Shown: positions 1 through 11,333, counted from the stretch's first letter. The stretch is DNA of 64,000 bases from Sipunculus nudus (GCA_026874595.1 CM049313.1:66954659-67018658); one strand, 5' to 3'. Numbers and translations are program-made. The notes: a model not told the origin generated them from the letters alone.

Positions 1-244
1 CCAACCTGACGGTAAACTTTGTGGCCCAGGCAATAAGCTCACCAACGTGTGACTCCTGGGATAATTAGTCTTGTTCTGATAGCAGAACGCTCTTAAAAGG
101 GGGTGTGTTACGGGGTGACATAAAAGGGACGCTTTGAAGCTTGCTTTGCTAACGGTTGGTACGCCGGACTTGTGCGCCACCGACATGGGTTTGACTCCCG
201 GATCGGCCCAAGGGTTTTCCCCTGAGCAATTTGTATTCGTAACA
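1..244 (+). mobile_element. TRIM-type LTR element, 3' part (internal region plus 3' LTR)
   Basis: Positions 106-244 form an LTR that starts TGTTACGGGG and ends TTCGTAACA. It is preceded at 1-105 by the same internal sequence found in the complete copy at 23120-23539, including a purine-rich AAAAGGGGG stretch just before the LTR that fits a polypurine tract. The LTR carries the tRNA-like segment (TACGCCGGAC followed by GGGTTTGACTCC); one base of the B box is changed. The element is cut by the window edge, so its left LTR and left target duplication cannot be seen. The four bases after it are TTAT. Confidence 0.75.
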
Positions 245-1275
245 TTATATATGAAGAGCAAAAAAATCGGGACCTGTAAAAATTGGTCGTTGCTTTGAGG
301 TGGTCGCTAAAATGAGGTGGTCAGTGGGCGCGGTTTTACTATGTATAACAACATTCATTGCGGAAGGATGTAGTATTACATCTTCAGTAAAAGGTCAACG
401 CCAAGGTTTCCATAAACCAAGTACCATTTGTAGACGGCTGACTTAATTTTTTTATGAATAAAACAGCTTCACATTTTACGTTTCTTACATGGAGTACGCA
501 TACGAGCGACTTGCCTGTGACTTTACGCCTACCTGTATGTTTTAATATGATATTAAGTTGATATATAAAAGTTCACTTTGATTAGGACCAGCTGGAGCCG
601 GCATGTATTATTAAAATTATCGATTAAAATACGTAATACATTTTATAATCACAGTTGTATAGAAATGATTTATAGAATCGTGCCGCGTGTCTGCTTTTCC
701 CTGCACATCCCACATGATTAAAGTTTAAACTTAAATGGTCTGACCTTTCAAAGTTTTTTTATTTACTCAATTAGTGATCAAAACAACGGCCTACACTGAC
801 CGCCAGGAAACGCTGTTTCAGTCTCTCCTTACCATGCCTAGTTTAAAGGTATATAAACACATGCGTTTATGTGTGCATAAACTCCCGCCAATGACTCATT
901 TTTGCTGATAACATAATTTTCTTAACAAAATCATCCCGGCGCAGGGACCTGTTAGTTCCAGTTCACTTGTTTAATACGTATTTTAGTTCTGTGTGTAAAT
1001 AAATAGGGTCCACGTATAAACAAGAGATCCGACCTTGCGCATGCATGCACGACACTCCCTAACCGGGAAAATTCACATGAAAGAAGAAACAGCAGATCGA
1101 AAAAAAAATTGTAAAGATTTGTAAAGTCGACAACCTTGGTTCAAAAAACCATGTGCACGGTCATAATAATATTGATTATTTATTTTTTTTTCCAAAACAG
1201 TAGCAGATCCAGGATTTTCAGCTTGGGGACTAGAATAAGAACATCTTTTTAAATTGATACAGATAAAGTGCAAAT

Positions 1276-1278
<3 letters not shown>
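245..1278. other. AT-rich non-coding stretch, nothing recognised
   Basis: I see no ORF longer than chance, no splice-flanked exon and no repeat shared with the rest of the window here. Confidence 0.5.

Positions 1279-1335
<57 letters not shown>
1279..1335. repeat. (AT)n microsatellite
   Basis: Uninterrupted AT dinucleotide run of about 57 bp. Confidence 0.95.
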
Positions 1336-1338
<3 letters not shown>

Positions 1339-2947
1339 TAGAACTGAAATCATACGGGCAAGGTTGAGAGGAAACGTAAATGCAGACGCAAAAGTCATAA
1401 AATTCGTTTTATGATTATCGTTATTTTTATTTGGGAAATTTACATTTTTTTCTTTTACCTATTTCGTTGATTCTCATTGTTAACTGATAATCCACCAAAT
1501 ACAATTTAACAGGGACGATAATATTCGAAATGCTATATCCGTCTGTTTTCTTTTAAACAAAGACAAAGGCGGAAAGAAAATACATTAGTCAATGGACGGA
1601 GACGTGATTCCCTTTGTGCTTTATTTTCTGGATTTGGAGAGACTAGAAATGTATAAATATATATAATAACTGCATTGGGGATTGACTTTTTTCTTAAATT
1701 AGGTGCAGCCTGTAACGTCATGATATTCGCTTATTTTGAGTGCTTGCAGCCTTGGGGGGGGGGGGGGGGGGGGGGTCGAAAGCAATTAACTCCCCATCGC
1801 CCGACCTCTGCGTGCTTTCAGTTATCCCTTGTTATGATAATTTCATATAGAGATGAAAATTATACCTGTGCACACGCAAAACATTCAAAATGAATAAAAA
1901 CATTGAAACGTGGCAAAATGATACCCCGTTATAATTGATGATATACTTGAATTACTCTGGTAACTTACAAGTTAATTTTTTTCACTTTCGTTTCATTTTA
2001 ATAACTAGTAACTTGGTTTACTCTTCCCTGTTTGCGGTTTGATGATATTTACATATGCAGCTTATCCGCTTATGGGAAATTTTATCTCTGGGATGTACGT
2101 TTATGTGTATTCACTCGGTATATACAGCCCTAATCCTGGTCTGCTTTTTATGTTGTTTTTTTTTTTTTCATGACAAGGCAACACGTTTTCTGCCTTACTT
2201 CTGCAGTCATAAATGATTATTCTTATTGTTTTACATCTGAATTTGTTTGCTTAACAGAACTACTGTTATCAAGGAGGATTGCTTTCCAGATTACTTACAG
2301 GACGCCAGCTGGCCTTAGGTTGAATCCGGTAGATTCTGCCATCTCTCGGCAAACATAACAACTAATTCCCTCGAAAAATAAAACTTCAGGCAGGACGGTT
2401 TTTGTTTACGACAAACGACAACACAGGTGCAGAACTGTTGCAGCGTGGGCGCACTATGGTGGGTCAAGAGGGGAATTTGCCCCCCCCCCACCACTTTTCA
2501 AACAGGGTGAACATGCAGTGTTAACCCCCCCCCCCCCCCCCCAAAAAAAAAAAACACTCAGTTTGCTAATTAGTTGAACATCATTTTGCTCTGAATACAA
2601 TCCGTAAAAAAATATGAGTGTCACAACTTTACAAAGTTCCTTGAGTATCAGTCTTTCAGAAATAAATAATATACAAAAATGACTAAAAAATGACATAAAT
2701 CTGCTGTTTCTTCCTCGACGTTGTGGCACTCAGCCATTATACACTAAAGTAAAATAATAATACAGGTTAAGAGATTATAATTTTGGGGTAAATTTTCTGC
2801 ACACAGCAAAAGGGAGATACGTGCCCCTCCCATGCCCTTGACAGTTGTGCTACCACGAAATTACTTGCTTCCCCAAACATTGGCATCTGGATCCATCTCT
2901 GATTAGGTAATTATCATCACACACCGTATACTACAAATGATGAGGCT
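1336..2947. other. Non-coding stretch with two G/C homopolymers
   Basis: It contains a 22-base G run (1754-1775) and an 18-base C run directly joined to an A run (2525-2554). Short ORFs here include glycine or proline strings read through these runs and are not credible genes. Confidence 0.5.
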
Positions 2948-3310
2948 GCTACGCTTTTACGGACATTTATCAGCGAGCCACTCCGGCGTCCATTTCGTGA
3001 ATAATGAAGAAGCATGCAAGCGTTCCGGCCGAAGTAAAAACTATCAATCAAATCCAACAAACTAAACGTAAACAATTCACTTCAAACGCGGTCTGGACAG
3101 GGAAACGGGACAGGCTTATCTGGCTTTAACTGGTCACATTCTCGATGCCCAGCCTTAAATGCTAACAGTTTGGTCTTACATTAGCACCAGACGTAATCCG
3201 GCAGGCGCGTTAAACGAATGCAGGCGAGTCACTTGATTGGTTAATTGGTTCGTTATTCACGAAATGAACGCCTAAACGGCTCGCTGAATCAAGGTCTGTG
3301 AAAGCGTAGC
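2948..3310. mobile_element. MITE with long terminal inverted repeats
   Basis: The left arm (2948-3004, starting GCTACGCTTTTACGG) is the inverted complement of the right arm (3253-3310, ending GAAAGCGTAGC) over roughly 57 bp with scattered mismatches. Both contain the shared cores CAGCGAGCC and CATTTCGTGAATAA. The 250-bp interior has no coding capacity. I could not define a clean target duplication, so the superfamily is unknown. Confidence 0.6.
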
Positions 3311-4034
3311 TACTGCAGACCTGGTAGTATGATGATATCATTACATTATATTGAGGAAATGAGGATCTGAGGATGTAAAATATCTCATACTCCGTTATAA
3401 GGGCCTATATTTTTGTGCTTGTAGGGATTATCGAAGTACCCCCCCCCCCCCCCCCCGATTGCGAGAGGAAATTGCCTTGGCTAGACGTCACCGCAGTTCT
3501 CCGGTATATAGATATTAATTGTTTTCTTGTAAGTGTTAATATGGCCTATTGACCTAATACTTTTGTTATTTTCACTCTGAAACCTCCTTTCGATGGACAG
3601 AAAATGATGTACACAGGCGAATACGATGTTTCGGTGTTTGTGATTTTATTTCATTGTATCTATATGTCCATTCATTCTGCGGGCAATAAAAGTGTTTTCA
3701 TATCGTTTTGTATAAATGTACTCCTAGATTTGCTTGTTTACAGACAGATTGTGAGTCATTGCTAAGCTGTTGTAATGTCATGCATGTACATAGAGTACAA
3801 GGAGAACGTTTAATAATATTTAAAAAAGTTAAATATTCAAATAACTACGAAATTGTTTATATACAATCCAAGGTATATACATCATGAAGCAACAATATAT
3901 ACATATGTCACATACACACTTCCCCTTTCCTTTCTGCAGTCTATACACAGAATCACGTTAACACGTGACTGTTCAGTTCAATGTTAATCCATGGCATTAG
4001 TGACACATAGGCTATTTCATTATAATGCTTTTGT

Positions 4035-4111
<77 letters not shown>

Positions 4112-4276
4112 TAAGCTTAAAACAATTTCGCCAATATTTTTGGAACGCGCATAGGGGCGGTTCTGGGTTTCCGGATAAAGCTGTCAAACAGGCACTTTTA
4201 GGTTACTTTTGTCATCATGTACCATTCTTCCTTAATAGGAAGACTTGATTTATCAGCTGATGTGCTCCTAAGGTCT
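3311..4276. other. 3' flank/UTR side of the SLC10-like gene
   Basis: This lies downstream of the minus-strand stop codon of the transporter. It holds an 18-base C run (3439-3456) and an (AT)n tract at 4037-4109. A minus-strand AATAAA is present near 3650, but its distance from the stop (about 630 bp) makes its use as the polyadenylation signal only a guess. Confidence 0.4.
4037..4109. repeat. (AT)n microsatellite in the transporter's 3' flank
   Basis: About 73 bp of TA dinucleotides with one TTTA interruption, 170-240 bp beyond the stop codon of the minus-strand gene. It may lie inside the 3' UTR. Confidence 0.9.
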
Positions 4277-4951
4277 TCAGAGTTTAGTACACTCCGGAGG
4301 AGGTGCGACATCTTTCACAAACGGTACTCCACCATTCATAACGACCGGCACGTAGCCAGACGATCCCGTGACGCCATTTGTTGCAGGTTTGGCTACGACC
4401 GTGATCTCGATTGGTTCAGGCTTGGTGAATGCGGCATTCACTTTCCCGCTTTCTTGACCAGATGGCGATCCGTTCAACACTGGGGCCATGAAACCGGAAA
4501 AACCGGGGCCACCATGGACTGGAAGATCAACAGCATTTTCTTCCTCCTTAGTTTCTGTTTCTTCTGGTTCCTGCAGTTTTCCCCTGCGGCGCTGTATTCT
4601 TATATAAATTCTATAAACTATAACAAAAATGACACCCCAAACCATCATAGCCGCTGCGAAAAGTAGCGGAAACACAGCGAACCTGAACGAAACGTTGCTA
4701 GGAAAAGATAGAGCAATGATTGACAGGGCTACGCCAGCATTTTGAATTCCTGTTTCTATGCCCACAGTACGACGAACTTGATGGGTACGGCAAAATATCG
4801 ACGAAAAAATATACCCTAGTGTAAACCCAATCGGGGTTAAGGTGAAAGCAGCCACCCATAGCCGCCAGCTTCCGTCAAATACCTGTGGGTACAGCTGGCC
4901 CTGGATGAGGCCCGCGATCAGGATGAGTAGAATCCCAAGCACACTTCCGAT
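4277..4951 (-). CDS. SLC10-family sodium/bile acid cotransporter-like, last coding exon (exon 3)
   Basis: The final exon encodes residues about 195-418 and ends in TGA at 4277-4279. It starts after the acceptor CTTTCCAG and joins in phase 0 to exon 2. It supplies the C-terminal membrane segments and the ETGIQN motif (residues about 260-265). In this family that motif provides a Glu and a Gln of the sodium-binding sites. Hydrophobic segments sit at about 197-210, 222-240, 267-282 and 288-310. The tail after the last helix is about 100 residues, begins with a basic patch (RIQRRRGK), continues Glu-rich and then Gly/Pro/Val-rich, and is longer than in typical vertebrate members. That accounts for the total of 418 rather than the usual 350-380. 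Family assignment is firm; the substrate (bile acid, steroid sulphate or other organic anion) cannot be read from sequence. Confidence 0.93.
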   Translation of the reverse strand: MGSVLGILLILIAGLIQGQLYPQVFDGSWRLWVAAFTLTPIGFTLGYIFSSIFCRTHQVRRTVGIETGIQNAGVALSIIALSFPSNVSFRFAVFPLLFAAAMMVWGVIFVIVYRIYIRIQRRRGKLQEPEETETKEEENAVDLPVHGGPGFSGFMAPVLNGSPSGQESGKVNAAFTKPEPIEITVVAKPATNGVTGSSGYVPVVMNGGVPFVKDVAPPPECTKL

Positions 4952-5515
4952 CTGGAAAGACAGAGCATGCAAAATGATTGGTTAATGTTAGTTTTACTGG
5001 TTCAATATAATAATATCGAAATCATGAAATATGATATCATTAAACGCTGGCGCGACTATAGTAGAAATAAAAGGAAGTAACAACGGGCAAATGTGGTTGC
5101 TGGTTGTATGTTTAATTTTCTTTTCAATAATTTATGAATTGATTTATTGATTTTATGGACAGGTTTAATCAAAACAAATGTTATAGGCGCTGAATAAGGA
5201 CTCCACTTCAGACCTCTTACATGCGGGCGGTCCGTCATTATATTACTTATTGAGTAGCCGTCATATTCCTGCCGTTTATTACTCCGTTTTATCGACCGAT
5301 TCCAAGGGTCAAGGGATCATTTGCAAAATAAAATCGGGTAGCCATTACCAATGCAGCTTAGAGTAGATTTTCCTCCCGTCACCATGCAAAAAGGAATGTA
5401 TGGAGAGAGTAGCATTTCAAATCGACCTGATTTGAAATGTGTGCAAGAGATTGAATTATTCTTAACATGATTGTTTATGACCGGATCTAAACGGACTCTT
5501 TCTTAAGACGCCCAC
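4952..5515 (-). other. Intron 2 of the SLC10-like gene
   Basis: This 564-bp intron has donor GTGGGC (5510-5515 on the minus strand, a weak but canonical GT) and acceptor TTTCCAG. Splicing at these sites gives the family-typical continuation across the junction (VMIK followed by IGSV). No repeats were seen inside. Confidence 0.85.
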
Positions 5516-5720
5516 CTTTATCATGACCCTGGCGACCTTAGGGAACTTTTGCTTGAACAATATTCCCAAACCCACGGGTATCAGCACCAATACGAGGGTG
5601 AAGGCGATTGTCCCGTACGGTACTTGGACGTCCCCGTCTATCCAGCTACGACTGTAGATGAACAGGTTCAACGGCATAAACAGGAGAGACAGGACGGTGG
5701 ACAACGTCGTCATACACACA
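5516..5720 (-). CDS. SLC10-like transporter, middle coding exon (exon 2)
   Basis: This 205-bp exon encodes residues 126 (completed codon) to 194. It starts after the acceptor TTTTGTTTTATCAG. Its first base completes the Ser codon split with exon 1 (AG from exon 1 plus T), and it ends in phase 0 before GTGGGC. It carries the conserved TM4 start (VCMTTLSTVLSLL), then a hydrophobic segment and the PYGTIAF..VLIPVGLGI region, all matching the SLC10 order between CCPGG and the ETGxQN exon. The first ~34 bp of this exon plus the ~34 bp of intron before it are the founder or member unit of the large tandem array that follows directly on the + strand, so the true acceptor is the last of a long series of near-identical ones. 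Confidence 0.92.
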
Positions 5721-8700
5721 CTGATAAAACAAAATCAAATAGTATCATGAGGAGAGACAGGACGGTGGACAACGTCGTCATACACACACTGATAAAACAA
5801 AATCAAATAGTATCATGAGGAGAGACAGGACGGTGGACAACGTCGTCATACACACACTGATAAAACAAAATCAAATAGTATCATGAGGAGAGACAGGACG
5901 GTGGACAACGTCGTCATGCACACGCTGATAAAACAAAATCAAATAGTATCATGAGGAGAGACAGGACGGTGGATAACGCCGTCATACATACACTGATAAA
6001 ACAAAATCAAATAGTATCATGAGGAGAGACAGGACGGTGGACAACGCCGTTATACACACGCTGATAAAACAAAATCAAATAGTATCATGAGGAGAGACAG
6101 GACGGTGGACAACGCCGTCATACACGCGCTGATGAAACAAAATCACACAGGTATCATCAGGCGAGACAGGACGGTTGACAACGCCGTCATACACACGCTG
6201 ATGAAACAAAATCACACAGGTATCATCAGGAGAGCAAAGATGGTGGACAACGCCGTCATACACACGCTGATGAAACAAAATCACACAAGTATCATCAGGC
6301 GAGACAGGACGGTTGACAACGCCGTCATACACAATCAAATAGTATCATGAGGAGAGACAGGACGGTGGACAACGCCGTCATACACACGCTGATAAAACAA
6401 AATCAAATAGTATCATGAGGAGAGACAGGACGGTGGACAACGCCGTCATACACACGCTGATAAAACAAAATCAAATAGTATCATGAGGAGAGACAGGACG
6501 GTGGACAACGTCGTCATACACACGCTGATAAAACAAAATCAAATAGTATCATGAGGAGAGACAGGACGGTGGACAACGTCGTCATACACACACTGATAAA
6601 ACAAAATCAAATAGTATCATGAGGAGAGACAGAACGGTGGACAACGTCGTCATACACACGCTGATAAAACAAAATCAAATAGTATCATGAGGAGAGACAG
6701 GACGGTGGACAACGTCGTCATACACACGCTGATAAAACAAAATCAAATAGTATCATGAGGGGAGACAGGACGGTGGACAACGTCGTCATACACACGCTGA
6801 TACAACAAAATCGAATAGTATCATGAGGGGAGACAGGACGGTGGACAACGTCGTCATACACAAGTTGATAAAACAAAATCAAATAGTATCATGAGGGGAG
6901 ACAGGACGGTGGACAACGTCGTCATACACACGCTGATAAAACAAAATCAAATAGTATCATGAGGAGAGACAGGACGGTGGACAACGTCGTCATACACACG
7001 CTGATAAAACAAAATCGAATAGTATCATGAGGAGAGACAGGACGGTGGACAACGTCGTCATACACACGCTGATAAAACAAAATCGAATAGTATCATGAGG
7101 AGAGACAGGACGGTGGACAACGTCGTCATACACACGCTGATAAAACAAAATCGAATAGTATCATGAGGAGAGACAGGACGGTGGACAACGTCGTCATACA
7201 CACGCTGATAAAACAAAATCAAATAGTATCATGGAGAGACAGGACGGTGGACAACGTCGTCATACACACGCTGATAAAACAAAATCAAATAGTATCATGG
7301 AGAGACAGGACGGTGCACAACGTCGTCATACACACGCTGATAAAACAAAATCAAATAGTATCATGGAGAGACAGGACGGTGGACAACGTCGTCATACACA
7401 CGCTGATAAAACAAAATCAAATAGTATCATGAGGAGAGACAGGACGGTGGACAACGTCGTCATACACACACTGATAAAACAAAATCAAATAGTATCATGA
7501 GGAGAGACAGGACGGTGGACAACGCCGTTATACACACGCTGATAAAACAAAATCAAATAGTATCATGAGGAGAGACAGGACGGTGGACAACGCCGTCATA
7601 CACACACTGATAAAACAAAATCAAATAGTATCATGAGGAGAGACAGGACGGTGGACAACGCCGTTATACACACGCTGATAAAACAAAATCAAATAGTATC
7701 ATGAGGAGAGACAGGACGGTGGACAACGCCGTCATACACACGCTGATAAAACAAAATCAAATAGTATCATGAGGAGAGACAGGACGGTGGACAACGCCGT
7801 CATACACACGCTGATAAAACAAAATCAAATAGTATCATGAGGAGAGACAGGACGGTGGACAACGCCGTCATACACACGCTGATAAAACAAAATCAAATAG
7901 TATCATGAGGAGAGACAGGACGGTGGACAACGTCGTCATACACACGCTGATAAAACAAAATCAAATAGTATCATGAGGAGAGACAGGATGGTGGACAACG
8001 TCGTCATACACACACTGATAAAACAAAATCAAATAGTATCATGAGGAGAGACAGGACGGTGGACAACGCCGTCATACACACGCTGATAAAACAAAATCAA
8101 ATAGTATCATGAGGAGAGACAGGACGGTGGACAACGCCGTCATACACACGGTGACGAAACAAAATCACACAGGTATCATCAGGCGAGAGAGGATGGTGGA
8201 CAACGCCGTCATACACACGCTGATAAAACAAAATCAAATAGTATCATGAGGAGAGACAGGACGGTGGACAACGCCGTCATACACCTTGACGAAACAAAAT
8301 CACACAGGTACCATCAGGAGAGAGAGGATGGTGGACAACGCCGTCATACACACGCTGATAAAATCAAATAGTATCATGAGGAGAGACAGGACGGTGGACA
8401 ACGTCGTCATACACACGCTGATAAAACAAAAGGACACAGGTATCATCAGGAGAGAGAGGATGGTGGACAACGTCGTCATACACACGCTGATAAAACAAAA
8501 TCAAATAGTATCATGAGGAGAGACAGAACGGTGGACAACGTCGTCATACACACGCTGATGAAACAAAATAACACTGGTATCATCAGGCGAGACAGGACGG
8601 TTGACAACGCCGTCATACACACGCTGATGAAACAAAATCACACAGGTATCATCAGGCAAGACAGGACGGTTAACAACGCCGTCATACACACGCTGATGAA

Positions 8701-9675
8701 ACAAAATCACAAGGTATCATCAGGCGAGACAGGACGGTGGACAACGCCGTCATACACACGCTGATGAAACAAAATCACACTGGTATCATCAGGCGAGACA
8801 GGACGGTTGACAACGCCGTCATACACACGCTGATGAAACAAAATCACACTGGTATCATCAGGCGGGACAGGACGGTTGACAACGCCGTCATACACGCGCT
8901 GATGAAACAAAATCACACAGGTATCATCAGGCGAGACAAGACGGTTGACAACGCCGTCATACACACGCTGATGAAACAAAATCACACAGGTATCATCAGG
9001 AGAGCGAAGATGGTGGACAACGCCGTCATACACACGCTGATGAAACAAAATCACACTGGTATCACCAGGAGAAAAAGGATGGTGGACAACGCCGTCATAC
9101 ACACGCTGATGAAACAGAATGACACAGGTATCATCTGGAGAGAGAGAAGTATGGTGGACAACGCCGTCATTCACACGCTGATGAAACAAAATCACACAGG
9201 TATCATCAGAAGGGAGAGGAAGGGGGACAACGCCGTCATTCACACGCTGACGAAACAAAATCACACAGGTATCATCAGGAGAGACAGGACGGTGGACAAC
9301 GCCGTCATTCACACGCTGATGAAACAAAATCACACAGGTATCATCAGAAGAGAGAGGAAGGTGGACAACGCCGTCATACACACGCTGACGAAACAAAATC
9401 ACACAGGTATCATCAGGAGAGACAGGACGATGGACAACGCCGTCATTCACACGCTGACGAAACAAGATCACACAGGTATCATCAGGAAAGGCAGGACGGT
9501 GGACAACGCCGTCATACACACGCTAACGAAACAAAATCACACAGGTATCATCAGAAGAGAGAGGAAGGTGGACAACGCCGTCATACACACACTGACAGTA
9601 AAAAAACACACACACAGGTATCATCAGGAGAGACAGGATGATGGATAATGCAGTCATACACACGCTGACGATGAA
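5681..9675 (-). repeat. Minisatellite of about 58 copies of the gene's own intron-1/exon-2 junction
   Basis: The unit on the minus strand is: intronic ATGATAC.., a T-rich tract, TTATCAG or TTCATCAG (acceptor-like), then exon-like sequence coding VCMT(T/A)LSTVLSLL. Most units near exon 2 are 68 bp (AAATAGTATCATGAG type). Units further away (about 6130-6330 and 8560-9650) are 69 bp (CACACAGGTATCATCAG type). Three consecutive 66-bp units at about 7231-7428 share a 2-bp deletion, and one unit at about 6329 has lost the acceptor. A C/T change makes the exon part read MTAL instead of MTTL. Because 69 is a multiple of three, the distal part has long open frames on both strands, which I regard as by-products. 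The unit count is estimated from length, not counted one by one. Confidence 0.95.
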
Positions 9676-10288
9676 CATGTGCCCCAGGGGTCATGACGCT
9701 CAGTTGAATAGGAAAACATTCACAAAAGAAATTTTGTAAGGTTTATCCCCGTTCACCTTAGGCATAGCTCAGAAGATATGGGTAACAGAGACAGAATTTA
9801 AGGTTTCCGAGGAGATTTTTCATGGACCACCGTGGATGTTAAGTTAGAAGATTCTAGGTGCAATTGTAACCATTTGTGCCCTGTTAACAGAAAACCCTAT
9901 ATTTGAAGGTCTAAAAAATTGAGATAAAAATGTTTTAAAATTTTAAAAAAAATTCAGGTGGCACTCGCAGTATGCAAAAACTGACGAAATTATCCATCAT
10001 CGATATCCATGCAAAAAATCGTGGTGATCCATACATTAGTTTTTCAGATACTTGAGCTTTTGTATCAAATTTTTCATTATTCTGGGGGGTACTTCGGAAC
10101 CCCATAGCTCAGAGGTTATGGGTAACAGAGACCTTATTTCAGGTTTCTAAGGAGGTTTTCCTTGGATCTCCCGGGATGGTAAGTGAGAAGATTCCAGGTC
10201 AAATAGTAACGATTTGTGCCTATAAAATGGACAGACAGACGGACGGACGACAGACAAAGAGTGACTTTCAGTCAGCTGAGCTAAAAAT
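9676..10288 (+). mobile_element. Tandem-core element with ACGG-like tract and 3' hairpin, inserted in the minisatellite
   Basis: It contains two diverged core units (around 9763 and 10103, about 340 bp apart) sharing GGTAACAGAGAC and AGATTC(T/C)AGGT motifs with the element at 59940-63112. It ends in a GACAGACGGACGG-type microsatellite followed by GACTTTCAGTCAGCTGAGC and an A run. The hairpin arms are intact in the other copy at 63112. Minisatellite units resume right after the A run, so this is an insertion into the array. The architecture resembles pearl/Helentron-derived non-autonomous elements; that class assignment is inference. Confidence 0.6.
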
Positions 10289-10435
10289 CACACAGGTATC
10301 ATCAGGAGAGAGATAACGATGGACAACGTCGTCATATACACGCTGAGGATGAAAATCCTACAGGCATCACCAGGAAAGAGAGGATGGTTGACAACGCTAT
10401 CATACACAGAAATCACAGAGGTGTTAATATGTACC
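10289..10435 (-). repeat. Displaced, decayed units of the splice-junction minisatellite
   Basis: About two and a quarter degenerate units (GGTATCATCAGGAGAGAG, GACAACGTCGTCATA, then a more diverged copy) lie beyond the inserted element. They show that the original array extended further towards exon 1 and that the outer edge is the most decayed part. Confidence 0.85.
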
Positions 10436-10956
10436 ATCAGAATGTGCTTGGATATCTCCAATGCAATGCCTTTTTTTTGGACAAACGGGAGTCGTGTTAA
10501 GCACAGTGCTTTTAACTGTCGACTTTTTTTTTAATGCTGACATTATAACTGATTGTTCTGCTTTTCCCGCAATAGTTGTAGATATACCAGGTTGAATTGA
10601 TAATACTGCCCTGTGATTTTAGAAATCAAAAACCACGATATTCGGTCTTTTTTGGTATTATTTCAATAAGAAAAGATAATAATTTAACACAATAAAATAT
10701 GTCAGATTTAAAATTATCATAAAAATTCCATCACATCAAAAGTTCTATTTTTTTCACCACTTTTTTTTTTAATTTAAATTGAACATAACCGAAAATGGAA
10801 TTAATATCAAGAGTGGTGACTTTTGGATAGATACTGCAACACACTTTAAAAGTTAAGCTTCAGTAACTGTTATGCATAAAGAATATGTATAAGCAAATGT
10901 GGTACACTGTTCTTTTCAATGACTTTTATCAAAATTCCGAATTACATTGAGCTTAC
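10436..10956 (-). other. Remainder of SLC10-like intron 1
   Basis: AT-rich intron sequence down to the donor GTAAGC (10951-10956, minus strand). Intron 1 as a whole spans 5721-10956 (about 5.2 kb), and about three quarters of it is the minisatellite. Confidence 0.8.
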
Positions 10957-11333
10957 CTGAGTGACAGATCACCGTTAGATAAGTAAGTGAATATATTAGA
11001 GACGGCGCCACCAGGACAACATGCAATGATCAGCATTCCAATGGCCTGTTCCCGCGCCAGTCTAAACGCATGCGCCAACCCGAAGGCTGCAGCCGGTAGT
11101 ATGATGAACTGACAAATTGCACCTATAACCGGTCCCACTGGTCGAACTATATGAGGTTTCATAGTTTTTATCGTGATATCACACCCCATGGCGAACATGA
11201 TCACGGCAACTATAGCCGGAACTAGGATATTATACGCCAGCTGTAGTCTCGGATTAGTTCGGAACGTTGTCGGCCCGACTGACGCGTTAGACATGTTGTA
11301 CCACGTGACCGGGGCCGTCATTGTGGTCGCCAT
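10957..11333 (-). CDS. SLC10-family sodium/bile acid cotransporter-like, first coding exon (exon 1)
   Basis: This exon begins the 418-residue transporter encoded by 11333-10957, 5720-5516 and 4951-4277. The proteins of this family are multi-helix plasma-membrane carriers that couple sodium entry to uptake of bile acids, steroid sulphates or related organic anions. ATG at 11331-11333 is preceded in frame by a TAG about 50 bp upstream with no ATG between them, supporting this start. The ~35-residue N-terminus has two N-glycosylation sequons (N13, N16), as expected for an outside N-terminus. Hydrophobic segments follow at about 34-51, 66-88 and 98-117. The family motif CCPGG is at 105-109, followed by SN (112-113, Asn at a known sodium-site position) and GDLSL. 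The exon ends in phase 2 at CTCAG before GTAAGC. I cannot assign the paralogue. Confidence 0.93.

Noticed and set aside
5681-9675. CRISPR-like regular repeat pattern
   Set aside because: Repeats are directly adjacent with no unique spacers, the sequence derives from an animal gene's splice junction, and the window is eukaryotic.
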